Source: Ichthyophonus hoferi
Lineage: Eukaryota; Opisthokonta; Ichthyosporea; Ichthyophonida; Ichthyophonidae
DNA length: 34,947 nucleotides
Direction: 5' to 3'
NCBI GenBank assembly: GCA_002751075.1
Contig: NAOQ01000114.1
Span: forward strand, 23,598-58,544
Shown: positions 22,411 to 33,360 of the stretch, in pieces
How positions within the stretch are numbered: the first letter of the stretch is position 1
Layout: each line of letters starts with the position of its first letter
Position numbers and translations under genes: made by a program
Notes under the pieces: model-generated
The model's database searches: none
The model's input: the letters and a program-made list of their open reading frames with translations, nothing else
Told to the model about the DNA's origin: nothing

Positions 22411-23612
22411 CTTGACAGTATTAATAGTTTTATTAAATTTCTTTAAATATGTAAGACTGTAAAATAACAAAGTCGAAAGTACATTTATATACAAATTGAA
22501 ACCTAAATCAAGTATAACCGTTGGAGGTTATAATTGATATAGCATACTGTTTGGAATTTATATAAACATGATAAAGTATGCAATTAGATGCGTGATATAT
22601 GTCTCATATTATTGGTGTTTATATGTTTTATATTTACCATGGGCTAATCTATCAAGAATGCAAGCAAATCGTCCAATTCTTTAATATGGTTTAGGCTTAA
22701 TCAAATAAACAAATAGGAAGACGGCATATAAGTTAATTAGAATATAAGCCAATGGTTATTGTTATTGAAGACGAAAAATGGATATACAATAGTTGTGATT
22801 CAATGGCAAGGCAACAAAAGCCATACCATCACATTTACGCTATAATTAAGTATATGATATCCTGATGTTTATTGGCTAATATACGACCACCAAAGATTAC
22901 GAACAGGATGACTAAAGAGATGGATTTGTCAAATAAAACTAATAGTTGGATAAGTTGCAATAACAATAAATACCATAAATATATAATGTTGAGAAATTAA
23001 AAGTAGCTACAAATACTGTAGCCTAATATTCAATCATTGATAGTTTCTAATTTTAATGGATATTAATAAATAGGGGGCTTTCTTCTCCTATTTTGCAAAA
23101 CGAGCAACCCCAGCTGGCTTTAAATAGTTTGTTAACTGTGTCGAGGCTTTTCCCATTGTAAAAATAGGTTTTGCACCATTATGTCCACGTCATTCCCATG
23201 AAATGATTTGTGCATCATCATGCACATAGTTAAATAGTTAAAGTGCACAAATATTCTTTTTGCTCATTGGCGTACATTATTTTGATGCATTGGGTGCATT
23301 TATTACACTGTGGCAGGACCTGCTTGCCGCGTCGGTGAGAAATGATCCAGTACGATATAGACCGGTAAAACTGCTTCAAGAGAGCAAAAAAAGACACGAT
23401 TGATCGGATATGAAAATTAATCAACCCCGTGTGTACGAGAATACTTTGTAACCATCAAATTAATAAGGAATTTTGATTCGCACACGTATAGTAGCGTGAT
23501 TTCAAGTAGCACGGCTCTTTAGACAGCCGGATCATTAACTAACTAAAGTAAGTTTATATTGTTTTATAATTTAATAGTACTATATAGTACTGTAGCATGA
23601 TTGCAATCACAA
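22411..23612. other. Upstream region of the phosphatase gene
   Basis: A+T-rich spacer between the start of the minus-strand phosphatase gene and the assembly gap. It contains ATTGG/CCAAT words near 22612, 22751 and 22871 that could serve the promoter, but no TATA box or start site can be assigned. The frame at 23230-23424 shows no recognisable content. Confidence 0.4.
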
Positions 23613-24029
23613 NNNNNNNNNNNNNNNNNNNNNNNNNNNNNNNNNNNNNNNNNNNNNNNNNNNNNNNNNNNNNNNNNNNNNNNNNNNNNNNNNNNNNNNN
23701 NNNNNNNNNNNNNNNNNNNNNNNNNNNNNNNNNNNNNNNNNNNNNNNNNNNNNNNNNNNNNNNNNNNNNNNNNNNNNNNNNNNNNNNNNNNNNNNNNNNN
23801 NNNNNNNNNNNNNNNNNNNNNNNNNNNNNNNNNNNNNNNNNNNNNNNNNNNNNNNNNNNNNNNNNNNNNNNNNNNNNNNNNNNNNNNNNNNNNNNNNNNN
23901 NNNNNNNNNNNNNNNNNNNNNNNNNNNNNNNNNNNNNNNNNNNNNNNNNNNNNNNNNNNNNNNNNNNNNNNNNNNNNNNNNNNNNNNNNNNNNNNNNNNN
24001 NNNNNNNNNNNNNNNNNNNNNNNNNNNNN
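23613..24029. other. Assembly gap (417 N)
   Basis: Unresolved bases. All open frames that run across it are artefacts. Confidence 1.
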
Positions 24030-24830
24030 ATTGTTGATTGACCACATATTCGACCGATAAAAATGGCTTATCGGTCATTGCTGTCATTGCCATGCACAAT
24101 ATAGACGGTTTGCCACATTTTCATTCATTTAAAATACTATATATATAGAAAAGGCTAATTTGTTTGTACCAGCAACCCACCCCATTATGAGTTCGAAAGT
24201 TCTAAAAAGCAATTGGTCTAATTATAGATGTCAGGTAACCTTGCCCATAATTTATTCCAAAGGTTGTTTCACGTCAACTTGAAAGGATAAATAAAACTCC
24301 ATGTATTTACATCAATCACGCTTAGTTCCCATAGGGTTTAACCAAGGAATAAACAAGTTTGATCTCAACTTCATACATAGACCTAGCAACAAAACCAAAA
24401 AACACACCGCGTATGATTAAGATAATATTCCAAGTTCTAAAGCTTTATTTATTAGCTAAGATGCATCATCACTTATTCTCCTATAATATAGCAAATATAC
24501 ACTCTATCTTAGATGGTAGATGGCATTGGCCAATTGTGTGAATGGATATAAACATGCAGGCACGCATAAAATTCTTTTCGTTAAAATTCAAATTATTTTG
24601 ATTGTCGTGCCATCGCATCCTAGACGGCATACACGTACATTTTCAGCTCTCAACTGCAACCATAAATGATCACAAGCATCATATAAAATAAGATCACATA
24701 ATCAATATATCGCCTGCCAGAGCCCTTTCCTGGGCCACTTATTATCACATCTACTATATTTAGTCGGTGCTAATAACTCCAATCAAAAGTCCAGATTCCA
24801 TACTGTCTAAATGTGTTTGAGTTAATAATA
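24030..24830. other. Spacer downstream of the repeat-protein gene
   Basis: This would contain the 3' UTR of the minus-strand gene that ends at 24831. No clear AATAAA was seen on the minus strand within 130 bases of the stop. The frame 24359-24541 has no recognisable content. Confidence 0.4.
24052..24076. repeat. Perfect inverted repeat (9-base arms, 7-base loop)
   Basis: GACCGATAA, seven bases, then TTATCGGTC. It lies 22 bases after the assembly gap. The word CGACCGATAA also occurs near 18431. It may be an end or internal piece of a small inverted-repeat element whose body is lost in the gap. Confidence 0.6.
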
Positions 24831-27800
24831 CTATCCCGACAGATTCTCGTTGCTCTTCTTCTCACTCTTCTTTCCTCTGAGTATAGCGAGAATGGCTTGG
24901 AAGAAACTCATTTTGGGCTGCACGTGGAATGTGGGAATAGTCAGATTATATGGAGTGGATGATTGAGAGGGGTAGAGAAGAGAGGGAGTTAGAGTAAGGG
25001 GAAAGGGCTAGATATGGGCACCAATAAAAATGATAATAAATCACGAAAAAGATCATACAAATAATTATAGATCATGAAATGATTGGCGCGCATGCCCGCA
25101 TGCGCCAAAAAAAACCCAATATCGGTTAACCATAACAACAGGGTTTAAACAAATACTAATTCTAAAATAACTTGCAATGGAATTACCTTTACCTTGGGCT
25201 CAGCCTTAGTTTCCGCTGATGCTGCAGTGATGACAGTGGTGGTTTCAGGTGTGATTTCATTGGTTACTGCAGTGGTCGTGGGAACCACTGGATAGCCATG
25301 GCCCTGCATAGTCGTTATCAATCTATAATATGATTGGGTTAGTATTGGCCTTAAAAATAAAAATCGATGCAATAAAAATCGACACTTGTAGCGTGCGTGA
25401 ACAAATAACCGACCTACTAACCAACTAACCAATCATAACTGGTTATTAGTTCCTAACCTTGTCATTAAAAAGTAAATAAAGAAATATCAATAAGAAATAA
25501 CACCAATTAGAAACAATTAGAAACCATCACGCCATATTCGTTGAAAACCAATTCCACGCGGCATGGTCAGATATATTGAAATCAAAGCATTATAGTAATA
25601 TGTGAACTGCTCATCTTTTCCTGGCTCCAATGGAATTGACAATTAAAGTCGAGTATTAAATAGGTAAATCAACACATGCTCTATTCCTATATTATATTTT
25701 ATATTATATACAGCAATATAGTATAATGCATTATATATCACACCAGTAATTGAGCATATTTCAATTCCTCATACCAGCATGTATAATTCCATTCGTTACT
25801 TTGACATCCATAACATAGATAAAAAAAAAACCGAACACGAAGTCAATCCCATACCTGTAAGCAGGTACAGAGGTTTCCTCGGCAGCAGCGACAGGGGCTG
25901 CCACAGCCTCTGCGGGTACTGCAACAACAGGTGCAACCTCCACTGGTACCTCGGGCACAGGCTCTACAGGGGCAGGGCCGGGAGCTTCAGCTTCAGTAAG
26001 GGCAGTGGTCTCTGCAACAACAGTTGACTTGCTCTGTTGTGTAATGTAGTGGGACGGGTTAGACTTATTTTTTTTTTCCGTTTAAAATGACCGAGTTTTT
26101 TTTAAAAAACCCCCCAAAACTGAAAAGGAATATTCGTTGGTATTGCACATTTTGGAGATAATGAATAGCAATCGTGTAGAGAAGTTTTTCTACAAATCAA
26201 GTTGAAAAAGCATAGTCGTACAGCCTAATGTATAATTGCCCATAAAACAACACAAAGTTATAGATAAAGAACGTGTGCAAGGGCAGATATATATATAATA
26301 GATAGATCATACCGTTTCTGGACTTTCACGGGATCTAAGATGAATCATGCTAGCCATCTTGGAGAGGAGTCCTCCTCCTCCTTCCTTGTTCTCTTTCACC
26401 TCCTTCAATAAGTGAAACACGGTGATTAGTTTACCTATTCATATAGTCATTGAGTAGCTTAATGCCATGAGCCAGTTGGAGTTGAGGTGAGAAAATGATA
26501 TTTATGTTTTACAGAGACAATTAGATTGACATCTACAGGGCTCCCTGCGTGCTGCTAGCATTGACTGTTTCTACTATATTAGATAGTCATATTTTATTAT
26601 CTTTTACCATTAGTAACTTCTTATAACCTTACTAGGGGATGTCTATTAATCTACTAAAAATATTGGTTTGTTGCAATGGTATTTGCAGGGATGTATAATG
26701 TATAACCTATTAGTTATCAGCAATCGCCAATTTCTTTATATATTATATTATGCAGATTATACGATCATTAAATTAAACACGCTTTGTGGTTTCTTAAACA
26801 TAAAAACTCCAGTAAGTAAATACACAGTATAGAGCGGAATACACGGATATCAAAAGGCATGATTATAATTGGGTGATGTAATTTCACATACCTTATCCTT
26901 ATCAACAGAGGGGTAACCATGACCACGCATAGTAGAGATAAATCTGTGAGATGCGCAAAGGTAATAAAATTAACAAAAAACACTCATTGGATAATAGGCT
27001 ACTTATGGCCTGGCCTATAATATCCATATATGTATGTACGTAAGATGGAAAAATAAATAAAATTAAACGTACACAAGGACCAAGTCCAAACACCAAGTGA
27101 TAAATATAGCTGGGCACAGTAATATGTATTGTATCAAATGAACCAATAGGCAATGAAAAATTAAATATTTGATGAAGAGAGATGGGCAGATCTAATCGCC
27201 CTATTGCATTACCAGAGCCAGAAATATGTTTACAATTAATATCTTACAAAAAAAATAAACCTTTTTTTTCATTTGTAAACTAAAGTAAAGAGAATCAAAA
27301 TATATCTCAATTAATTAATTATTTTATTGGCATAAAACAAAATACATGCTAATTAATTAATCATTATAATTGATTATTCGTCAAACCATTTCTTGCACAT
27401 CATACCGTAAATTACAATCAGTGAAAGCACTAATGTACTCGACCCAGTGCACCTTACCTATAGGCTGGAACAGTTTCTTGACCAGTACCTTCAGCAGTAG
27501 CCGGCATAATATTGGGCTCAGATTTAGTTCTCTCTCTGGTGGGAGATTTCTCTTTCTATAATAGTATGGGTTGATTGATTAGATTAATGTCTATTTTTTA
27601 TTGGCAAATTATTATATGATTTGAAAACCAATCAGTTGCTGGTATAGCTTGTTTATTAATAAGCATAATAATTATCCAATTAAGAAGTGGAGATAATGGT
27701 ACTCAATTAATCTGGAATTGTTTAATTTAACACAGTGAATGCGTAGCGTAATATAATACATGGCTAAAATACTGAAGCTTAATATAACCTAATGTACGGC

Positions 27801-30800
27801 CAATTATATATATATACCCAAATAAATTGCAACCTGAGAGAATCATTTGAAAGCCTGTCTGCAGACCATAAAAGTAGCCAAAATAAAAATAAATAAAAAT
27901 AAGAGACTAGAGAGTATTATCACTGCATAATAACAACTACCAATAGCATGAATGACTAAAAACACATCACCCGTTTCTAGATCATAATCAGAGTCACTTA
28001 AAATTATAATGATATAACATTATAGATAACAATAAACATACCGCAGATCGGGTGCGATGGAGGAGTTTGCTCAAAATGCCAACCTTTTCAACCTCGACCT
28101 TCTATTAGAAAACACACCTGTCAATACATACACACTTGACATACCCTACTGGTAGATATGTTTTAACAGAGCAGACTCATTGCTTAGTTAGTTTAACATA
28201 TCATATGATCCCATAGCCAGCCATTTGTAAGTCATATATCTCGCTTAATTACAAATGATTGTGGTTAATTATTGTAAATGATCACATATAACTTCACGTA
28301 CGTGTTTTAGATGTGTCTAATTTCTCTCTAACGCTAGTGTATATTTATATATTAAAAGCGAAAGGACGCCTAGCTATAAGATATATATAAAAAGCTAATT
28401 GGCATACACTGATTGTAATAAAACTAAAGAATATCTATTCAGAATGAACATATCCAAATAAAGGAAGGTTTACCTCATATTTGGTGGCCACTGGGTAACC
28501 ATGACCCTGCATAGTTACCATAAATCTGATTGGTGGAGGGATGAGTAACGGTTAACATGTATACATACATATAAAGGGCATGACATACAGTCAAAGTAAA
28601 CCAATCATAGATGTTAGAATTAGATCCAAGATGGTTTTAGGAAAATATATACAAAGAGACACACACAGAGAAAGAGTACAAGGCAGGACGGGGGTAAATT
28701 TGGGGTTAATATCAATAGTAAATAGCTTCGTTAAATTTACCCCCTACTACAATATTATAGGTCACAAAAATATATCTTATATCCACATATATTAGAGAAT
28801 CAATGAAATCGAAAATAAAGCGTGTCCCAGATATATAAACTTCACTATGTTAAATCCTAATCCAATCCCAATACGCATAATAGAACCACACATAGTACCA
28901 GCGTTCAAGTACCAATGAATGAATCACATACCATAAAGCTATATACCAACTCATTACTATCAAAGACCTATAGCCAACCACTACATAGCAATAAAGAAAG
29001 TAACATAACGAATACATACCTATAGGCTGGGATAACCACCTCCTCCTTGACTTCTTTCTGCATTTACACATAGTAGATACAGATATATTGTTAGAATAAA
29101 GGTTGATATTTTTCTATCTTATAAGGCAATGTCCGTCAATAGGCTAGCGAATACCCGTTATAATACAATAAAAAAAGTATATTTGGTTAAGAGAGAGTAA
29201 AATCAAAGTTCAAACAAGATAAAAAAGGTCAGGCAGGATCCGGGTGGAGGGGAATAACGCTAGTGATCAATGTACCAATCAGAAGCATCAATGCCTTTAT
29301 CAGTTGTGCATACACTAACACCAATAGATTCTAAAAAATAAAAATAAAACCTAATAAAAATAAAAACTATACCATACACAGGTTTGACATATAAATATAA
29401 AGGCATAAAAAACAGGATTAGAAACACAATACCTTGGTAGTAGGGCGCAATTTTCCGGTCATTTTGCTAAAGAATCCACCCGTTTCCGCCTATTTAAAAT
29501 AACAAAATTGTCAGTTAAATGTAAAATATCCTATTGGATAGATCTCTACCTATCATGCTGTACTTAGGGCATTTTAAATATTCTAGAAAATGATTGAGAT
29601 TAAACTGATTGGTGGTGAGCTCGCGGAGGTATTTTCTCTCTTACGTAATACATAAATGCTTGACATTCCATTGTTATATCTTGCAATAGGAAATGGGGAA
29701 TAAACGTTTAGCAAATGAAGGAAGTATCTTAAGATTCACAAAGAGTTATTAAGACATTTGTTAAAAAATCTTTAAATCTAAAACACCAATGGAAGAAAAA
29801 AGATAATACGCCACCCAAGGCTAAGTACAAACCTTGGGTGGGTGCACTTCGGGATGAGATACGGGAACCACAGGGTAACCATGGCCTTGCATAGTTACCA
29901 TAAATCTGGTTGGTGGAGGGATAAATAACAGTTAACATGCAGTTCATCCAATCCTAATACACACAATATAACCATATATAGTACCAGAGTTCAAGCACCA
30001 ATGAACGAATCACATGCCATAAAGCTATATGTAAATACCAAGACCTACTCATTACTATCAATGACCTATAGCCAACCACTACACAGCAATAAAGGGAGTA
30101 ATATAGCGAATACATACCTATAGGCTGGAATAACTACCTCTTCCTTGGCTTCTTTCTACATTTACAAATGGTAGATACAGATAGTGTTAGCATAAGGGTT
30201 GACACCTTTCTATCTTATAGGGTAATGTCCATCAATAGGCTAGTGAATAGCCGTTATAACACAATCCAAAAGGTACAATTGGTTAAAGGAAAGCAAAGCT
30301 AAAGTTAAAACAACACAAGTCTAGTTGTTCTTACACTAATACCAATAGATTTCAGAAAAGAAAAATAATGCTCATTTGCAATTAAACTATAACTTATACA
30401 GGTTTAACATATAAATATAAAGGCATGATAAAAAAGACTAGGAATACAATACCTTGTTGTTAGTGCGCAGTTTCCCCGTCATTTTGCTAAAGAGCCTAGC
30501 CTTCTCTGCCTCTTTCTATTGGTGAAGTAAAAAAATTGTCACTTAAATGCACAATCTCCTATTGAATAAATCTCTATCTATCACGTTATAATCAATCCAA
30601 TGAGCTGTTTTACCAGTGTTCCTATTTAACCTGGGGGGTATAATACAATGGCTCAAAAAAACAAAAAATAAATTGGGGTGAACTGATTGGTGGAGAGTTT
30701 TTTATAAATGCTTTAATTCCATTGTTATATCTTACTTATACAATACATAAAATAGAAAACATTGATTGAATGTTTCTTAAGGGAGATATTTCTGTGATTG

Positions 30801-32182
30801 CTATGGCAAAAAATAACTATAAGTTGATACCAATAGGAAGGGCAGAATAAAAAATTATCAAATGAAAAGAACATTTTAAAATCTAACAAACCTTGGGTGG
30901 GTGAACTTCGGGATGAGGTTTGGGAACCACGGGGTAGCCATGACCCTGCATAGTTGATATGAATCTGATCGTGGAGTGGTTAAGTTAGAAAGGGAGAGCA
31001 CGTATTGGAAGATATGATTATGAGAACTAACGGATGATTGGCAGAGAAACAGTAATAAATGTTATATGGAAAGTGGCTCAAACAAGCAGTAATAAAATTA
31101 ATACAAATATGTAGAGACATAAACAGAATAACCAGTGGTGGCCACACACCAAGGTACAAAGAGATATTGTTGATATCAATGATCTACATGTAAAGTATAG
31201 ACTAAAGACATCATATATATGTGCATGTATATATAGTATAATACACAACATAACATAAAAATAAATTTAAATAGATAGTCATATTGTGGTACAAATCAAT
31301 CAATACATTACATATATATGATGGTATAATCTACCCATTTGCTAGTCATTGCTCAAACACCATACCTATATCCAGGCACAACGCTGCCATCGGTACTGTG
31401 GTGGACTACCTCTGCTTCCTTGACAACAGCCTTGTGGGATAAAGCCATATAAGTATAAACCTCATTATTATATATATTCCATTTAATTAACAGAAAATTA
31501 GGACTCAAATCAGACTGTAATCTCATTATTAATCAAGGTATAATTTAGTCAGATAACAGATCTCTATCTATTTAAACATATAGTAATACAATAACTAGAT
31601 TAGCAGCCTCGTGCAAATTATGTTAGATTATGCAATAAAAAAGAATAAAATAATTAGCTATATAAGCCAACTAGTAGACAACAACATTGATCTTGACTCG
31701 CGTTGTTGTAATTGGATGGAGACAAAGCAAACCAAGTCCTGATAAATAATTCTAAAATAGCATTGGGTCGTTAATTGCATAGTTATTATTTATCTTACCT
31801 TGGATTCAGTAGCGGGGGTTTCAGCGACAGAGGCCGCATTACCAGCACTCTCGCCTAAGGGTTCCGTACTTGGTTCTTTAGCTTTCTATAATAGAGAATG
31901 TATAATTAGAATGGTAGTTAGCATTTTATATGCGGTGTTGTACTATTATTTAGTAGAATAACGCAAGGAGTTGGGTTTAAGAGAAAATACAGCATATATA
32001 TAGGAATACTAAAAATCAAAAGTATATTTTGAATTAAAGAGATGGAACACTCGTTTATAATAGTTATGGTGATTGAAAATTGCTACTTTATCACAGAAAT
32101 TATAATAGATCGACGCTAACAAAGTAGATTGGATTTCATTTATGACAATCAAAACTAAGGGTAATACTGTAATATCATGTAG

Positions 32183-32213
<31 letters not shown>

Positions 32214-33094
32214 AAGAACAGACACTGGAGGTAATAAAACAATACCTTTCTTACCTCTTCTTGAGCGGGGGTAGCTTTTGGCTTATTAGTGTGAAGCATC
32301 ATTCCAACCTTAGACATAAGTTTACTCTTCTGTGGGAATAACATACATATTATGAATAATATATCGCAAATATGATATCAAGACTATATTCATTGTTATT
32401 AAAACTAACCGCGTGCCTTTGTGCTCTGCGCTAAGTTCTTTTCGGATTACAAACATGCATAAAATTAAAACAGAAAACCAGTAAGCTATCCAAAACATTT
32501 ACAAATTCATACCTTTCTCTCATCTTTGTGTTCAGGCGTCTTGCTCTTTTCCTTCTTTTCAGGCTTTGTAGGGGATTCGGGGTCCCCCTTCTGGGCAGGC
32601 GCTACAGTCTCAGTAGGAGCTGCTTTCGGAGCGGGTATATAAGGAGCGGGCACAGCAATCTTTTCTTTCTGGGGTGGCTGATCAACCGTCTCCACTTTTT
32701 CAGCAGGTTTTTCCATCTCCTCAGCATGTTCTTTCACCTCTTCAACAACTGTTTCTTTTTCTACAGCTGTTTCTTCCTTGTTTTCGACAATCTCCTCTTT
32801 TTCAACAATCTCTTCCTTGTTTTCAACAATCTCCTCCTTCTTTTCAACCATCTCTTCCTTCTTTTCAACCATCTCTTCCTTCTTTTCAACAACTTCTTCT
32901 TTCTTTTCAGCGAGTTCTTCCTTCTTTTCAACAAGCTCTTCCTCCTTTTCAGAGGGTTTTTCCTCCATTGTCTTGTCCTCAGGAGCTACCTCATTCACTG
33001 GTTTTTCAGTGTTGGGGATCTCATTAGAAACCATCTCAGTCTGTTTAGTTAAATCGTCAACAACAGGTTCAAAAGATTTGTTTCCACTGTCCAT
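24831..33094 (-). CDS. 18-exon modular repeat protein (GHGYP repeats), family not recognised
   Basis: I do not recognise this protein. Exons in coding order: 33094-32513, 32329-32255, 31885-31799, 31430-31366, 30964-30892, 30515-30453, 30155-30118, 29905-29833, 29489-29433, 29057-29020, 28525-28474, 28101-28042, 27555-27458, 26943-26892, 26402-26313, 26033-25855, 25322-25193, 24917-24831. All introns are GT..AG and all phases agree, giving 632 residues. Residues 1-194 are acidic with VEKKEE-type repeats (likely coiled coil or disordered). Then alternate (a) short basic amphipathic segments such as KARLFSKMTGKLR (single exons, plus the final exon FFQAILAILRGKK), and (b) VIPAYRFMVTMQGHGYPVV, with GHGYP ending at about residues 281, 339, 395, 465 and 572. 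No signal peptide or membrane helix is seen, so it is probably intracellular. The ATG (AAAATGG) follows an in-frame stop. A second donor six bases past 25193 would add two residues. Confidence 0.85.
28526..29905 (-). repeat. Tandem duplicate block 2 within the repeat-protein gene
   Basis: It holds exons 8, 9 and 10 with their introns and matches the block at 29906-30964 (exons 5, 6, 7). The intron next to exon 10 (word order CCAAT.C.AATAC, then GCCATAAAGCTATAT, then GACCTATAGCCAACCACTAC) is nearly the same as the intron next to exon 7. This copy is longer, mainly because about 280 extra bases lie in the intron between exons 10 and 11. Similarity in introns shows that the duplication is recent relative to the other modules. 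Confidence 0.8.
29906..30964 (-). repeat. Tandem duplicate block 1 within the repeat-protein gene
   Basis: Exons 5, 6 and 7 and their introns, partner of 28526-29905. Shared intron words include AAGATATAACAATGGAAT and CACCAATCAGTT between exons 5/6 and 8/9, and the phrase CCTATAGGCTGG(A/G)A at the exon 7 and exon 10 borders. Confidence 0.8.
32183..32209. repeat. (TA)n repeat in an intron
   Basis: About thirteen TA units within the intron that follows exon 2 of the minus-strand repeat-protein gene. Seen directly. Confidence 0.95.
32789..32961 (-). repeat. 21-base coding repeat (VEKKEEx heptads)
   Basis: Inside exon 1 of the repeat-protein gene, seven-residue units of the type VEKKEE(L/V/M/I) follow one another, encoded by 21-base units that still match closely at the DNA level (GAAAAGAAGGAAGA and close variants). 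Some units have changed to VENKEEI or lost a residue (VEKEEI). Such DNA is prone to slippage and probably varies in copy number. Confidence 0.85.
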
Positions 33095-33360
33095 TTTAAA
33101 TTTTTTCTCAATAAGCTTTTTATTTCTCTTCTAAATTTTAGTACTAAGCCTTACAAAAGCGAATATCATAAAATAAAAGTCAATAAATATTTTGGTAAAA
33201 TGAATTTTATTGCGCTAATTTTAATAGCCGTCTGAGTGCTTTCTGGCTTAGTATAGCCCAGTTTGGCTATAATAGTGGGGATGATTGGACCATTGCTGGT
33301 ACGACGCAATGCTCACTATGAGTGTCCAATCAATCAAATGACCCTGATAAGAATTCGATT
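33095..33360 (-). promoter_or_regulatory. Likely promoter region of the repeat-protein gene
   Basis: About 190-240 bases before the ATG are two facing CCAAT boxes: GATTGGAC at 33283-33290 and GTCCAATC at 33324-33331, exact inverted complements of each other. The spacing and position fit a CCAAT-box promoter, perhaps without a TATA box. A start site was not identified, and the assignment is an inference from position. Confidence 0.35.

Noticed and set aside
23554-24099. Frames of 146-181 codons across the gap
   Set aside because: They consist almost wholly of N and have no evidential value.
32528-33134. Plus-strand frames rich in Phe, Ser, Leu and Gln opposite the VEKKEE tract
   Set aside because: They are antisense shadows of the 21-base coding repeat; the minus-strand frame has a start with an upstream stop, a splice donor and 17 further matching exons.
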